This document shows, in pieces, positions 22,723-33,736 of a stretch of DNA of 64,000 bases. The DNA is from Breoghania sp. L-A4. Lineage in GTDB: Bacteria; Pseudomonadota; Alphaproteobacteria; Rhizobiales; Stappiaceae. The notes below the pieces were generated by a model that searched no databases, was not told where the DNA came from, and saw only the letters and a program-made list of their open reading frames with translations. Position 1 is the stretch's first letter. Each line of letters starts with the position of its first letter. The translations under genes were made by a program, and so were the position numbers. The DNA is taken from contig NZ_CP031841.1 in NCBI RefSeq assembly GCF_003432385.1, positions 3,325,579 through 3,389,578 of the forward strand. Direction: 5' to 3'.

Positions 22723-23510
22723 CAGTGTGCTCCTCCTTCGAGATAAGCCGCCTGAACCTCTTTGCGGGTCAGCAACTCCTTGCCGGTTCCACTCAGAGTG
22801 ATCAGGCCGTTGACCATCACGTAGCCGCGATGCGCCAGCTTCAGCGCGTGATAGGCATTCTGCTCGACGAGGAACACGGTCAGCCCCTGGCTCTCGTTCA
22901 GCTCGCGAACGATCTCGAAAATCTGCTTGACGATCAGCGGCGCGAGACCGAGCGAGGGCTCGTCAAGCAGCAGCAACCGCGGCCGGCTCATCAGCGCACG
23001 CGCGATCGCCAGCATCTGCTGTTCGCCGCCAGAAAGCGTGCCGCCGCGCTGCCCCTGCCGTTTCTGCAGGATCGGGAACAGCTCGAACACCCGCTTCAGG
23101 TCCTCGTCGTAATGCGACATGTCGGTGATCGACGCGCCCATCTGGAGGTTCTCCACGACGGTCATGCGCGAGAAGATCCGCCTGCCTTCCGGAGACTGGG
23201 CGATCGACATGCGCATGATGTCATGCGTCGGCATGTTGGTGATATCGACGCCTGCGTATTCGATCTGGCCACTGCGCGCGCGCGGGTCGCCGCAGATGGT
23301 CATCATAAGCGTCGACTTGCCGGCGCCGTTGGCGCCGATCAGCGTGACGATCTCGCCTTCGTGCACATCGAGATCCACGCCTTTCAGCGCGATGATATTG
23401 CCGTAGTAGGTTTGCACGCCGCGAACCTTGAGCAGCGGCTCGCGGCTGCTATCAGCGCCGGCCACGGAGGCTGTCACAGAGACCGAGGCGTCGACATCAA
23501 TCTCACTCAT
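22722..23510 (-). CDS. livF: Branched-chain amino-acid ABC transporter ATP-binding protein LivF
   Basis: 262 residues. Walker A GANGAGKSTLMMTI, ABC signature LSGGEQQMLAIARAL, Walker B LLLLDEPSLGLAPL. These are typical of LivF. The N-terminus has about 25 extra residues before LLKVRGVQTYYG. It overlaps livG by four bases (ATGA). It energises the LivHM permease together with LivG. Confidence 0.96.
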   Translation of the reverse strand: MSEIDVDASVSVTASVAGADSSREPLLKVRGVQTYYGNIIALKGVDLDVHEGEIVTLIGANGAGKSTLMMTICGDPRARSGQIEYAGVDITNMPTHDIMRMSIAQSPEGRRIFSRMTVVENLQMGASITDMSHYDEDLKRVFELFPILQKRQGQRGGTLSGGEQQMLAIARALMSRPRLLLLDEPSLGLAPLIVKQIFEIVRELNESQGLTVFLVEQNAYHALKLAHRGYVMVNGLITLSGTGKELLTRKEVQAAYLEGGAH

Positions 23511-24352
23511 AGGCCCACTTCCTCCTCGACCAGCTCGACCTCTTCGTCGGCAACGCCGAGATAGGCGGCGATCACGCGCGGATCGCTCTTCACCTCATCC
23601 GGCGTGCCGTCGGAGATCTTCTCGCCATAGTCGAGAACGACCACATGGTCGGAAATTTCCATCACAACGGACATGTCGTGCTCGATCAGCAGCACCGACG
23701 TGCCGTGCTCCTTGCGGATGAACATCAGCAGCTCGTTGAGCTGCTGGCTCTCGCGCGGGTTGAGGCCCGCCGCGGGTTCGTCCAGGCACAGCAGCTCCGG
23801 GCCGGAACACATGGCGCGGGCGATTTCCAGCCGCCGCTGAGCGCCATAGGGCAGATCGGCGGCCGGATCGTCGGCGCGCGCGGTGAGATCGACCTGCTCG
23901 AGCCAGTATCTGGCGCGCTCCACCGCCGCGCGTTCCGCGTTGCGGAAGCTCTTGATGCCGAAGATGCCGAGAAGCGAGAAGCCGGACGCCAGCATCAGTG
24001 TATTGTGCTGCGCCACCATCAGGTTTTCCAGTACCGTCATGCCCGCGAACAGGCGGATGTTCTGGAACGTGCGCGCGACCTTCGCATCGGCCGAGATCTT
24101 GAAGTCCGCCATCCGCTCGAGCAGAAACCGGCTGCCCTTGGCCTGACGCATGGTCAGCCGGCCTTCCGTGGGCTTGTAGAACCCCGTGGCGCAATTGAAG
24201 ACGGTGGTCTTGCCGGCGCCATTGGGCCCGATCAGCGCGGTGATGTCGCCGCGGCCCACGTCGAATGACAGGTCGTTGATGGCGACCAGGCCGCCGAAGC
24301 GCATGGTCAGATGTTCGACACTCAGGACGGGATCGTCTTTCCAACGGCTCAT
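23507..24352 (-). CDS. livG: Branched-chain amino-acid ABC transporter ATP-binding protein LivG
   Basis: 281 residues. Walker [19 protein letters not shown], the LivG-specific [19 protein letters not shown], and Walker [17 protein letters not shown]. The signature loop is [16 protein letters not shown], the usual LivG variant. Four-base overlaps with livM upstream and livF downstream show tight operon structure. Confidence 0.96.
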   Translation of the reverse strand: MSRWKDDPVLSVEHLTMRFGGLVAINDLSFDVGRGDITALIGPNGAGKTTVFNCATGFYKPTEGRLTMRQAKGSRFLLERMADFKISADAKVARTFQNIRLFAGMTVLENLMVAQHNTLMLASGFSLLGIFGIKSFRNAERAAVERARYWLEQVDLTARADDPAADLPYGAQRRLEIARAMCSGPELLCLDEPAAGLNPRESQQLNELLMFIRKEHGTSVLLIEHDMSVVMEISDHVVVLDYGEKISDGTPDEVKSDPRVIAAYLGVADEEVELVEEEVGL

Positions 24353-25887
24353 CCGTGGCCCTCCTGCACGAGATCGCCGCTAATGGCTTTTCGCTTGCGC
24401 AACGCAATTGTCGGAATGCGGGTCGACACCAGACCGCGCGGCTTCCAGACCATAATGATGACCATCAGCATGCCGAAGACCAGCATGCGGTATTCTTCCA
24501 GCCCGCGGAAGAACTCGAAGCCTCCGATCATGACCATGGCCGCGATGACCACGCCGATCTGGCTGCCCAGACCGCCGAGCACGACGATGGCCAGGATCAC
24601 CGCGCTTTCGATGAAGGTGAAGCTCTCCGGCGAGATGAAGCCCTGCCGGGTTGCGAAAAAGGCGCCGGCGAAGCCGCCGAACATGGCGCCCGTGGCGAAA
24701 GCCGAAAGCTTGGTGTTGGTTGTGTTGATGCCCAGCGAGCGGCAGGCGATCTCGTCCTCGCGCAGCGCTTCCCAGGCGCGCCCGACCGGCAGGCGGCGGA
24801 GCCTGTTGGTGACGAAGTTGGTCAGTAGCGCCAGCGCAAGAATGAGGAAATACAGGAACACGATGCGGTGGATCGACGAGTAGTCGAGCCCGAAAACATC
24901 GGCAAATCCGCCCTCGCCCCTGGTGAACTCGATACCGAAGAAGCTCGGGCGCGGGATCTGTGACAGGCCGTCGGGGCCGCCGGTGAAATCATACCAGTTG
25001 AGCAGGATGATCCGGATCATCTCGCCGAACGCCAGCGTCACGATGGCGAGATAATCACCGCGCAGACGCAGCACGGGGAAACCCAGGATAATCCCCCAGA
25101 AGGCGGCGAGAATGCCCGCAAGCGGCAGGCACAGCCAGAAGGAGAAGCCGAAATTCTGCGCCAGCAAGGCGTAGGAATAGGCGCCCACGGCGTAGAAGGC
25201 GACATAGCCCAGATCGAGCAATCCGGCGAGGCCGACGACGATGTTTAGCCCCCAGCCGAGCATCACATAGGTGAGCACCAGGATGCCCAGATCGATGTAC
25301 TGCCGCGATCCGCTCATTCCCAGCGTCGCCATCAGCAGGAACGGCCCCGTGAAGGCCAGCACCAGAAGGATGATCTTTAGCACCTTGGAGACGCCAACCA
25401 TGCTGCCGGGTTTCGGCTTGTAGGCGACGATGTTACGCGCTTCGGAGCGGCTGACCAGCCGCGTCAGCACGCTCATGAAGACCACGCTCAGCACGATGAT
25501 GACGACAGCCATAACAACCGCGAGGATGCCCGGATCATCGAGGAATTCGGCGACGATCCCGGCATCAGCGAAGCCGAACAGCCAGTTTGCGCCAAACAGC
25601 AGACTGGCGGCGGCGCCGACCGAAATGACCAGAACCAACAGGCCGACCGGCGAGGAAATCGGTTGCTCGGCCTTCCAGACATGAAGGTTGAGCAGGCAGC
25701 GCCCGGTGAAGACGCCGATCACCGCGTAGGCCACATGGAACCAGCGATACTCGAGTTCCAGACCGCCTGAGTCGATTTTCGTTCGCAAGCCGATCAGCAG
25801 CACGAAAAGGGCTAGAGTTATGAGGCCCGCGACAGCGGCATCCATAGCGGATGCCGTCAGCCGATCTTGTACTTTTGCTTCTTCCAT
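24349..25887 (-). CDS. livM: Branched-chain amino-acid ABC transporter permease LivM
   Basis: 512 residues, longer than the typical 300-400 because of an N-terminal extension with about four extra helices before the conserved permease core. The core includes [20 protein letters not shown] and [20 protein letters not shown], the hallmark LivM segment. It is a multi-spanning inner-membrane protein. It follows livH by three bases and overlaps livG. Confidence 0.95.
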   Translation of the reverse strand: MEEAKVQDRLTASAMDAAVAGLITLALFVLLIGLRTKIDSGGLELEYRWFHVAYAVIGVFTGRCLLNLHVWKAEQPISSPVGLLVLVISVGAAASLLFGANWLFGFADAGIVAEFLDDPGILAVVMAVVIIVLSVVFMSVLTRLVSRSEARNIVAYKPKPGSMVGVSKVLKIILLVLAFTGPFLLMATLGMSGSRQYIDLGILVLTYVMLGWGLNIVVGLAGLLDLGYVAFYAVGAYSYALLAQNFGFSFWLCLPLAGILAAFWGIILGFPVLRLRGDYLAIVTLAFGEMIRIILLNWYDFTGGPDGLSQIPRPSFFGIEFTRGEGGFADVFGLDYSSIHRIVFLYFLILALALLTNFVTNRLRRLPVGRAWEALREDEIACRSLGINTTNTKLSAFATGAMFGGFAGAFFATRQGFISPESFTFIESAVILAIVVLGGLGSQIGVVIAAMVMIGGFEFFRGLEEYRMLVFGMLMVIIMVWKPRGLVSTRIPTIALRKRKAISGDLVQEGHG

Positions 25888-25890
25888 CTA

Positions 25891-26826
25891 TCAGACCTTC
25901 TCGACTTCCGGCTTGCCGAGCAGACCCTCGGGAAGGAAAATCAGCACGATGACGAGGATCGAGAACGCGGCCACGTCCTTGTACTCCACCGAGAAGTAGC
26001 CCGACCAGAAGGTCTCGATCAGCCCGATCAGCAATCCGCCGAGCATGGCGCCCGGCAGGGAGCCGATGCCGCCGAGCACCGCCGCCGTAAAGGCCTTCAC
26101 TCCGGCAACGAAGCCGATGAAGAAGTCGATCACGCCGTAGTACAGCAGGAACATCATGCCGGCGACGGCGGCCAACGCCGCGCCCATGACGAAGGTCAGC
26201 GAGATGGTGCGGTCCACGTTGACGCCGACGAGCGAGGCCATCTTGCGGTCCTGCTCGCAGGCGCGCTGGGCTCGGCCGAGCGACGTCTTGGCGATCAGCA
26301 GCGTGAAGCCGATCATCAACAAAATCGTCGTCACGATAATCAGGATCTGCATGTAGGACAATTGCACGCCGAAGGCGCCCGGGTCGCTGCTGGCGATGGT
26401 CAACTTGAACCCGCCCCCGAGCAGCGGCTGCAGCGGCTTGTTGCGCGCGCCCTGGCTGATCTGAACGAAGTTCTGCAAGGTGATCGACATGCCGATGGCG
26501 GTGATCAAGGGCGCCAGGCGGAACGATCCGCGCAACGGACGATAGGCCAACCGCTCGACCGTCCAGCCCCACACGGATGTGAGCAGCATGGCGACGATCA
26601 GCACCAGTCCGAGCGCCACGATGAGCATGAACAGCGGCGTTGCCGCGGTGATCCCCAGCGCGATGATCAGGATCAGCGCCACGAACGAGCCAACCATGAA
26701 GATATCGCCGTGAGCGAAGTTGATCATGCCGATGATGCCATAGACCATCGTATAACCAATGGCGATCAGCCCGTAGATCGAGCCGAGCGTTATTCCATTG
26801 ATCAGTTGTTGAAAAAAATACTCCAT
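25891..26826 (-). CDS. livH: Branched-chain amino-acid ABC transporter permease LivH
   Basis: 311 residues from the ATG at 26826, beginning MEYFFQQLINGITLGSIYGL, the classic LivH start. The conserved INFAHGDIFMVG and VLGGIGSLPGAMLGG segments are present. An AAGGG ribosome-binding site precedes the start. The longer frame upstream is not family-like. It is the first gene of the livHMGF-DUF6867 operon. Confidence 0.95.
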   Translation of the reverse strand: MEYFFQQLINGITLGSIYGLIAIGYTMVYGIIGMINFAHGDIFMVGSFVALILIIALGITAATPLFMLIVALGLVLIVAMLLTSVWGWTVERLAYRPLRGSFRLAPLITAIGMSITLQNFVQISQGARNKPLQPLLGGGFKLTIASSDPGAFGVQLSYMQILIIVTTILLMIGFTLLIAKTSLGRAQRACEQDRKMASLVGVNVDRTISLTFVMGAALAAVAGMMFLLYYGVIDFFIGFVAGVKAFTAAVLGGIGSLPGAMLGGLLIGLIETFWSGYFSVEYKDVAAFSILVIVLIFLPEGLLGKPEVEKV

Positions 26827-27328
26827 GACACCCTTGCTAAACCGGACCTTGAGGAGAGATGGAAAGCATACAGCCTGCCACCAGCGCCGATAGACGGTTG
26901 TTCCCGCCGTTGACGCCGGCGATTTGACCAACAGCTCTAATTCACTGATCGAACACTAGCAAGGAGCATCGAGCGAGACAATTCCATCATACGACCTCGC
27001 CGATGAAAAGATATTGTTTCCGCAAACCGATGAAAAGCGGAAGAAAGTTGCATTCCGCCGGTTGTGGATATTCGCTGTCACGTGCCTCTCGCACGGCGAG
27101 CGGGGGTGTCCACGGGCGTTGACGAAAAGACAGGCGCGCTCATGCCCAGTGCCCGCCCTCGCTCCGCGCACGAGGCGACGATCGGGACGGCCACGGACTT
27201 GTGATTGCCGCCGGGAACGGGTACCACCGGCAAAACCGCGGCCGCTTCAGCGGCACCGAACGCCGACGGGCCGAAGCCGGCAACACCCGCCGGCGCTGTA
27301 AGGGTCAAGAGAGACGGACATCAAGCAC
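26827..27328. other. Divergent intergenic region, livH / flavin reductase
   Basis: About 500 bases with no recognisable gene on either strand. It should hold the liv operon promoter (minus strand) and that of the flavin reductase gene (plus strand). A weak -35/-10-like pair, TTGTCT and TAGTGT with 17-bp spacing, lies on the minus strand near 26955-26985. I do not regard it as proven. Confidence 0.4.
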
Positions 27329-27850
27329 ATGAGCGACGATCAGGCCGAGGCGGCGCAAATCGCGCCCGCCGACGCGGAGGCTTTTCGCAATGCCATGAGC
27401 CGCATCGCCGCCGCCGTCCACGTCGTCACGACCGATGGTCCGGCCGGACGCGCCGGCGTGACGGTGACCGCGATGACACCCGTCAGCGACGCGCCGGCAA
27501 CCATCCTCTTCTGCCTCAATCGCGCAAGCACGTTCACCCCGAAGCTCAAGCAAAACGGCGTTTTCTGCATCAACACGCTGGCGGCGGGCGCGCCCAGCGT
27601 CGCGCTTGCGGAAGCCTTCGCGGGCCGCACGGGACTCGACCAGGACGACCGTTTCGCCCAGGCCTCATGGATGGATCTGGCCACTGGATCGCCGGTGCTG
27701 CATTCCGCCCACGGCGCACTCGATTGCCGGGTCACCGAAATCCGGACCGTGGCAACCCATTCGGTTGTCTTCGGCGAGGTGCTCGCGATCCACAGCGGCG
27801 CGACACCGGAAGCGCTCGTCTATCTGGAACGGACGTTCCGCGGGCTCTGA
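27329..27850 (+). CDS. Flavin reductase family protein (HpaC-like)
   Basis: 173 residues. It contains the FMN-binding split-barrel core VHVVTTDGPAGRAGVTVTAM, the block TILFCLNRASTFTPKLKQNG and FCINTLAA. Such proteins give reduced FMN/FAD to two-component aromatic monooxygenases. The oxygenase partner is not next to it. The following gene is a PobR/HpaA-like AraC regulator, which supports a role in aromatic catabolism, as an inference. Confidence 0.9.
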   Translation: MSDDQAEAAQIAPADAEAFRNAMSRIAAAVHVVTTDGPAGRAGVTVTAMTPVSDAPATILFCLNRASTFTPKLKQNGVFCINTLAAGAPSVALAEAFAGRTGLDQDDRFAQASWMDLATGSPVLHSAHGALDCRVTEIRTVATHSVVFGEVLAIHSGATPEALVYLERTFRGL

Positions 27851-27914
27851 ACGCGGAGCGCCATTACGCAAGACGGTCCTTGCCCTGAGCGAGGCTCAGC
27901 GCCTAAATTCACCT

Positions 27915-28868
27915 ATGATCCAGAGCCAAGCGATCCCGCAGTTTCACCTGTTCGGCGAAGCCCCCCTTGAGGCCGCCTTCGACTTCATTCATGTGGAAAC
28001 CATCGCGGCGCGCTCCATCCGCCATGCCTGGACCATCGCCCCGCACAACCACCGCTACCTGCACCAGATTTTGGTGATCGCATCCGGTTGCGGGATCGCG
28101 CGGTTCGAAGGTGACGAGTTCCCCTTCCACGGCCCGCTGGTGATTCCGGTGCCCGCCACGATGGTGCACGGCTTCACGTTCGACGAGGATGTGAAAGGAT
28201 ACGTCGCCACCTTCACCGACGACGTGGTCCGGGGCCTGCGCGATGCCGCCGGCTCGGTGCGCTCCCGGCTGGAGACCCTGTTTTGCGAACCGTTGCTGCC
28301 TTTGGAGCCGGGCGAAACCTTTGAGCGGATCCATGCCGACATGCGCGGGCTGCATGAGGAACTCACATTGGCGCGCGACGGCCATCAGATCGCGCTGCGC
28401 GCGCATCTCGCCCTGCTGATCATCGAGATCAGCCGCGCCCGCGCTTCGCGCCAGCGCTACGCCGAGGTGACCCTGTCGGGCCTGGACCAGACCATTGCAA
28501 ACTTGCGCGAAATGATCGAGGACCGCTTCCGGGTCACCCGCAAGATCGGTGACTACGCCGACGCGCTCAACATGACCTCCGACCGGTTGAACGAACACTG
28601 CAAACGGGTCACCGGCGTCACAGTCAGCCACCTGATTCGCCAGCGGCTGATCACCGAGGCAAAGCGACAGTTGATGTTCACCGACCGCGCGGCATCGGAG
28701 ATCGCCTACGATCTCAAGTTCGCGGATCCGTCGCATTTCTCGCGCTTCTTCCGCCGCCACACCGGCATGCCGCCGCAGGAGTTTCGCGCCGGCCAGCGCG
28801 CGCCGGGTGTCTTCCAGGCGCCACCCGCAGACAAAGGCCCCACGTCTGTGAAGGTCTCCCGCTCGTGA
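27915..28868 (+). CDS. AraC-family regulator, PobR/HpaA-like
   Basis: 317 residues from the ATG at 27915. The N-terminal cupin ligand domain begins IPQFHLFGEAPLEAAFDF and includes APHNHRYLHQILVIASGCG. The C-terminal double helix-turn-helix includes YADALNMTSDRLNEHCKRVT and the AraC signature IAYDLKFADPSHFSRFFRRH. This arrangement matches regulators of 4-hydroxybenzoate or 4-hydroxyphenylacetate use. The stop overlaps the GTG start of the P1 peptidase gene. Confidence 0.9.
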   Translation: MIQSQAIPQFHLFGEAPLEAAFDFIHVETIAARSIRHAWTIAPHNHRYLHQILVIASGCGIARFEGDEFPFHGPLVIPVPATMVHGFTFDEDVKGYVATFTDDVVRGLRDAAGSVRSRLETLFCEPLLPLEPGETFERIHADMRGLHEELTLARDGHQIALRAHLALLIIEISRARASRQRYAEVTLSGLDQTIANLREMIEDRFRVTRKIGDYADALNMTSDRLNEHCKRVTGVTVSHLIRQRLITEAKRQLMFTDRAASEIAYDLKFADPSHFSRFFRRHTGMPPQEFRAGQRAPGVFQAPPADKGPTSVKVSRS

Positions 28869-29884
28869 AGGCCGGTCCCACCAACCTGATCACCGACGTA
28901 CCCGGCCTGATGGTCGGCAATGCGGCGGATCACGCCTTGAAGTCGGGCGCCACAGTGCTGCTGCCCGACGCGCCCGCGGTCGCCTCCGTCGCCATTCACG
29001 GCGGCGCGCCCGGCACCCGCGAGATCGCGTTGCTGGAACCCGACCAGACGGTGGAGCACATCGACGCCCTGGTGTTTTCCGGCGGGTCCGCCTACGGGCT
29101 GGACGCGGCGGCTGGCGTCCAGTCACGGCTCGCCGAAATGGGCCGCGGCTACCAGGTCGGACCGGTCAACGTTCCCATTGTGCCCGCCGCGATCCTGTTT
29201 GATCTGCTCAACGGCGGCGACAAGGACTGGGGCCGGGCAACGCCCTATCGCGACCTGGGCCGGGCGGCCTGCGAGGACGTCGCCCGCCTCTTCGCGCTCG
29301 GCACCGTGGGCGCGGGCACCGGCGCCACCACGGCCAACCTGAAAGGCGGTCTGGGATCGGCCTCGTGCGAGATCGAAACCGGCACTATGGCGGGCGCCAC
29401 AGTCGGCGCACTCGTCGCCGTCAACGCGCTCGGACGGGTCACCATCGGCAATGGACCGCATTTCTGGGCCGCGCCGTTCGAACTCGACGGCGAGTTCGGC
29501 GGACTCGGCCTGCCGCACCCCCTGCCCGCCGATGCCACCGCCGTGCACACCAAGCTCGATACGCTGAAGCCGGGCGCCAACACCACGATCGCGATCGTCG
29601 CCACCGACGCGATGCTGACCAAGTCGGAAGCCAAGCGGCTGGCGGTTATGGCGCACGACGGCATGGCGCGCGCCATCTGGCCGGCGCACACGCCGCTCGA
29701 CGGCGATCTCGTTTTCGCACTGTCGACCGGCAAGCGCGTGCTGACGAATCCCGCCGTCGACCTCGTGGCGCTGGGCGCGGCGGCCGCGGCCACACTTGCC
29801 CGCGCCATCGCCCGCGGCGTGTATGAGGCGGAGGCAGCCGAGGGCGACACGCTGCCGACGTGGAAAGCGCGGTTCGCGAAGTAG
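28865..29884 (+). CDS. P1 (S58) family peptidase, DmpA-like aminopeptidase/amidase
   Basis: 339 residues starting at a GTG that overlaps the AraC stop. It contains the family segments LITDVPGLMVGNA, VFSGGSAYGLDAAAGVQ and the autocleavage region LKGGLGSAS, where the S58 family generates its N-terminal nucleophile. Members cleave N-terminal residues or beta-peptides and amides. The substrate is unknown. Coupling with an AraC regulator and proximity to liv suggest use of an amide or peptide nutrient. Confidence 0.9.
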   Translation: MKAGPTNLITDVPGLMVGNAADHALKSGATVLLPDAPAVASVAIHGGAPGTREIALLEPDQTVEHIDALVFSGGSAYGLDAAAGVQSRLAEMGRGYQVGPVNVPIVPAAILFDLLNGGDKDWGRATPYRDLGRAACEDVARLFALGTVGAGTGATTANLKGGLGSASCEIETGTMAGATVGALVAVNALGRVTIGNGPHFWAAPFELDGEFGGLGLPHPLPADATAVHTKLDTLKPGANTTIAIVATDAMLTKSEAKRLAVMAHDGMARAIWPAHTPLDGDLVFALSTGKRVLTNPAVDLVALGAAAAATLARAIARGVYEAEAAEGDTLPTWKARFAK

Positions 29885-29903
29885 GAATTGGGGCCGTTTC
29901 CGA

Positions 29904-30030
29904 TCCTTCGAGACGGCCGCTGGCGCGGCCTCCTCAGGATGAGGTGAGACATGTGGATTTCTTATGTAAGGCACTGACTTTCAACACGGAAACCTCATCC
30001 TGAGAAGGCCCGAAGGGCCGTCTCGAAGGA
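29904..30030. repeat. Inverted pair of Rhizobiales-type palindromic repeat units
   Basis: Two related units of about 40 bp, 29904-29945 and 29992-30030, face each other across about 46 bp. Each contains CCTTCGAGACGGCC and CTCAGGATGAGGT (or complements). This wording matches a short dispersed repeat frequent between genes in Hyphomicrobiales; the attribution is from general knowledge. It sits between two convergent genes and can fold into a large hairpin, so it may stop or stabilise transcripts. Confidence 0.8.
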
Positions 30031-30063
30031 TGGGCGACAGCAGGGCTCACAGCAAAAAGCCCC

Positions 30064-33000
30064 CTACTCCGCCGCCTCCCGGAAATGCCCATCGCTGTCG
30101 TCGTCGAGATTGGTCGCCGGACCGCCGGCGTTGAAGCGGCCAAGAAGCTGCGCGCGCTTCTCATGCGCCCTGACCATGCTCGCTTCCTTCACCGGGCCGA
30201 AACCGCGGATCATGTCCGGCACGCGGGCAAGCTCCACCAGCAAGCCATAGTTGCCCTCTTCGAGCTGGTTCAGGATCAGTGCCAGATCATCCATATAGCG
30301 CGCCAGAAGCGCGCGTTCAGCCTTGCGCTCGGCCGTGTACCCGAAGGGATCAAAGACCGTCCCGCGCAGCCTGCGCGATGCTGCCAGAAGCGCAAACGCG
30401 GAGAAGATCCACGGCCCGAACGCGCGCTTCTTCGGCCGGCCTGTGGCGGGATCGGTACGCGAGAGCAGCGGCGGCGCCAGCATCACCTTGAGCGTCTTCG
30501 GATCAGCAAAGGTCGCCAGCAGCTTCTCGCGGAACTCCGGTTCGCTGTAGAGCCGCGCGACCTCGTACTCGTCCTTCACCGCCATCAGCCTGTAGAGATT
30601 CTCGACGACCGTGCGGGTGAGCCGCATCCCGCCGACGCCACGTGCTGAATCGGCCTCCCGGACACGTTCAACCAGATCGCGATAGCGCGCCGCATATTTC
30701 GCATCATGGTAGCGGGTGAGCTCGTCCGCGAGAAAGGCGATGCGCTCATCGAGTTCCATGGGCTGCACGGTCGTCCGTCCGGGCAGCACGTCAAGCAACG
30801 CCTTGGGGTTCGCGACAAGAATGCGGCCCGCCGCCAGCGCCTTGAGATTGGCGTCGATCGCCACGCCGTTCAAATGGATCGCCGCCTCGATGGCGGAAAG
30901 CGAGAGCGGCAGGCTGCCGGCCTGGAACGCCATACCAACCAGCATCATGTTGGAATACAACGTGTCGCCGAACAGCGTTTCGGCAATGCCCGCGACATCG
31001 CGGACCTGCAGGTCCCGCGCCGCCTGCTCCAGCGTGCGGACCATTTGTGCCTCGTCGATGGACTGCGTCTGCCGAATGGCGAATTCCGCGGTCGGCGCCA
31101 CCGTGCCGTTGGCGAAGGCGCGCGTGCGCTCACCGTTCATCAGCGCCAGCGCCTCCGCGCCGCACGAGACGACCATATCGCTGGCCAACAGCACGTCGAG
31201 CGCGGCCGTGGGCACACGGGGTCCCTCGATCGCCGTATCACGCGCGGCGAAGCGGATGTGCGAGGTGACGGGCCCGCCTTTCTGGGCAAGGCCGGTCATG
31301 TCGAGCGTGGAGGCGTTGACCCCGTCCACGTGCGCCGCCATGGCGAGCACCGCGGCGATCGTCGTCACCCCATACCGCCGATGCCGGCAAGCAGCATGTT
31401 GACCGGCTGATCGAGCCCGGCGATCGTGACCTCGGGCAGATGGGCCACGAGCGCGTCGAGATTCACGCCGAGGCCCTCGGCCTTGCGCAGCTGCGCGCCG
31501 TGCACCTCGACGAACGAGGGGCAGAAGCCCTTCACACAGGAGAAATCCTTGTTGCAACTGGACTGGTTGATGCGCCGCTTCTGGCCGAAATCGGTCTCCA
31601 GCGGCTCCACCGACAGGCAGCTGGACTGTACCGAACAGTCGCCGCAGCCCTCGCAGACGCGGTCGTTGATGAACACCCGCATATCTGGATCCTCATAAAG
31701 ACCCTTCTTGCGGCGACGGCGCTTTTCGGCCGCGCACGTCTGGTCGTAAACGATCGCCGAGACGCCCGGGAACGTCGCCAGCTCATTCTGGATATTCATC
31801 AGTTCGTCCCGGTCATGCACCGGGACACCGGGCGCCAGATCCGTGCGGCCCTCGTACAGATGCGGCCGTTCGGACAGCACCACGATGCGCTGCACGCCCT
31901 CGGCCGCCAGTTGCCGCGTCAGCGTGGGCACGTCGAGCGGCCCGTCATGCGCCTGCCCGCCGGTCATGGCGACGGCGTCGTTGAACAGGATCTTGTAGGT
32001 GATCGGCGCCTTGGCGGCGACCGCCTGTCGGATGGCGAGAATACCGGAATGGAAATAGGTCCCGTCGCCGAGGTTTGCGAAGACATGCTTGTCGCGCGAG
32101 AACGGTGCCTGGCCGATCCACAGAACGCCCTCGCCACCCATGGCGATCTGCCCATCGGTGGAACGTCCGGAGATTTCCGTCATGACGTGGCAGCCGATGC
32201 CGGGCAGGACGCGCGCACCCTCGGGCGCCTTGGTGGAGGTGGAATGCGGACAGCCGGAGCAGAAATACGGCGTGCGCACCGTGCTCGTCGTGTGCGAGGC
32301 GGCCCACTGTGCCTGACGCGACATGGTGTCCGCCACGGCGCGCATTTCGTCGGTGACCATGTCCTGCGGCAGGAAACTCAGCAGGCTGGCGACGATTTCC
32401 GCCGCGCCCAGTTCCAGCACGTCGGAGAGGAACGATTCACCCTCAGGCGTACGTTTGCCCCAGACCGGCGGCCTGCGGTCCGATGGCCAGTTGTAGAACA
32501 GCTCCTTGATTTGCGGCTCGAGGAAGGCGCGCTTGTGCTCGACCACCAGCAGCCGGTCGATACCACGGGCAAACCGCGAGATGCCGGTGGGCTCCAGCGG
32601 CCAGGAAACCGCCACCTTGTAAATCGCCAGTCCCATCGCGCGGGCGCGGGCCTCGTCGATACCCATCAGCGCAAGCGCCTGGCGCAGGTCGCGATAGGCC
32701 TTGCCGGTGGCTACAATCCCGATACGCGGGAACTCCGCACCAAACCGGTTGCCGTCCAGAGCGTTGGCGCGGACATAGGCCTGCGCCGCCGGCACCCGTG
32801 CGTCGCGCAAGAGCCGCTCGCTCTCAAGCCGTCCGGCCAGCAGGAACTGCCGGTCGCGCGCGCCGATATCGATCCCCTCGAATCCCGAAGGTGTGCGGAA
32901 CGATAGCCGCGCGTCATCGACATCGACGATGCCGGAAGCGTCCATTGTGTCCGCCAGGCAGATCATGGCGGACCACAAGCCGCAATAGCGCGACAGCGCC

Positions 33001-33569
33001 AAACCGTGCAGTCCGTAATCCAGCACGTCCTGGATATCGGCGGGATTGAACACCGGCATTTCCGCATGCAGGAAGAAGAACTCGCTTTGCGCCGCGATGA
33101 GGGAGGATTTCGCCAGATGATCGTCCCCGGCCAGCGCCAGCACGCCGCCGTTGGGATCGGTGCCGCTCATGTTGGCCTGTTTCAGCACGTCCCCGGCGCG
33201 GTCGACGCCCGGCGCCTTGCCGTACCAGATGCCGAAAACACCGTCGTAGTCGCTGCCCTGACCCTGCAGATTGATCTTCTGCGTGCCCCACACGGCGGTC
33301 GCGCCCAGCTCCTCGTTGACCCCGGGCTGAAACACCAGGTTGGCCGCCGCGAGGTGCTTTTTCGCGCGCAGGAGTTCCGTGTCATAGCCGGCAAGCGGCG
33401 ATCCGCGATAGCCTGAGATGAAGCCCGCCGTGTTGAGCCCGGCGGCCCGGTCCAGCCGCGCGCGGTCGAGCCCCAGCCGCACGAGCGCCTGAATGCCGCT
33501 CATGTAGACCCGCCCCTTTTGGGCGAGGTACTTGTCTTCAAGCGTGACGGTTTTCACAAATGCATTCAT
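30064..33569 (-). pseudogene. Indolepyruvate:ferredoxin oxidoreductase family gene, frameshifted
   Basis: Two overlapping minus-strand frames make one protein of about 1168 residues, the family length. The first part (from ATG 33569, AGGA upstream) has the pyruvate:ferredoxin-like N-terminal domain, the thiamine diphosphate region LGDGTYFHSGILAIRQA and an eight-cysteine ferredoxin-like stretch (CEGCGDCSVQSSC then CNKDFSCVKGFC). The second is the gamma domain and C-terminus. The break is in a four-base C run at 31368-31371 (plus strand), where GIGGMG stops. One more base gives GIGGMGVTTIAAVL. The enzyme oxidises aryl-pyruvates or branched 2-oxoacids to acyl-CoA. It is divergent from an Lrp regulator. 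Confidence 0.9.
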
Positions 33570-33704
33570 GGGGGCATTCCTCAAAGCCTGAGCGCGCGGC
33601 ACAATGCTGAAAGCGCGCCAAGGACATGGCGGTGCGCGCAACTTCGCCTCGAGAATGCTCCTGTTTCACCGCAATTTTCGTGCTAACGTGACATCTCCCA
33701 TGAT

Positions 33705-33719
33705 AAATTTTGTGAATTT
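33705..33719. promoter_or_regulatory. Candidate Lrp-type operator
   Basis: Inverted repeat AAATT-N5-AATTT in the intergenic region between the oxidoreductase gene and the Lrp/AsnC gene, 17 bp before the regulator's start codon. AT-rich dyads of this size and position are typical autoregulatory sites for Lrp/AsnC proteins. Binding is inferred. Confidence 0.45.
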
Positions 33720-33736
33720 CTTCCGGAAATGAGCGT

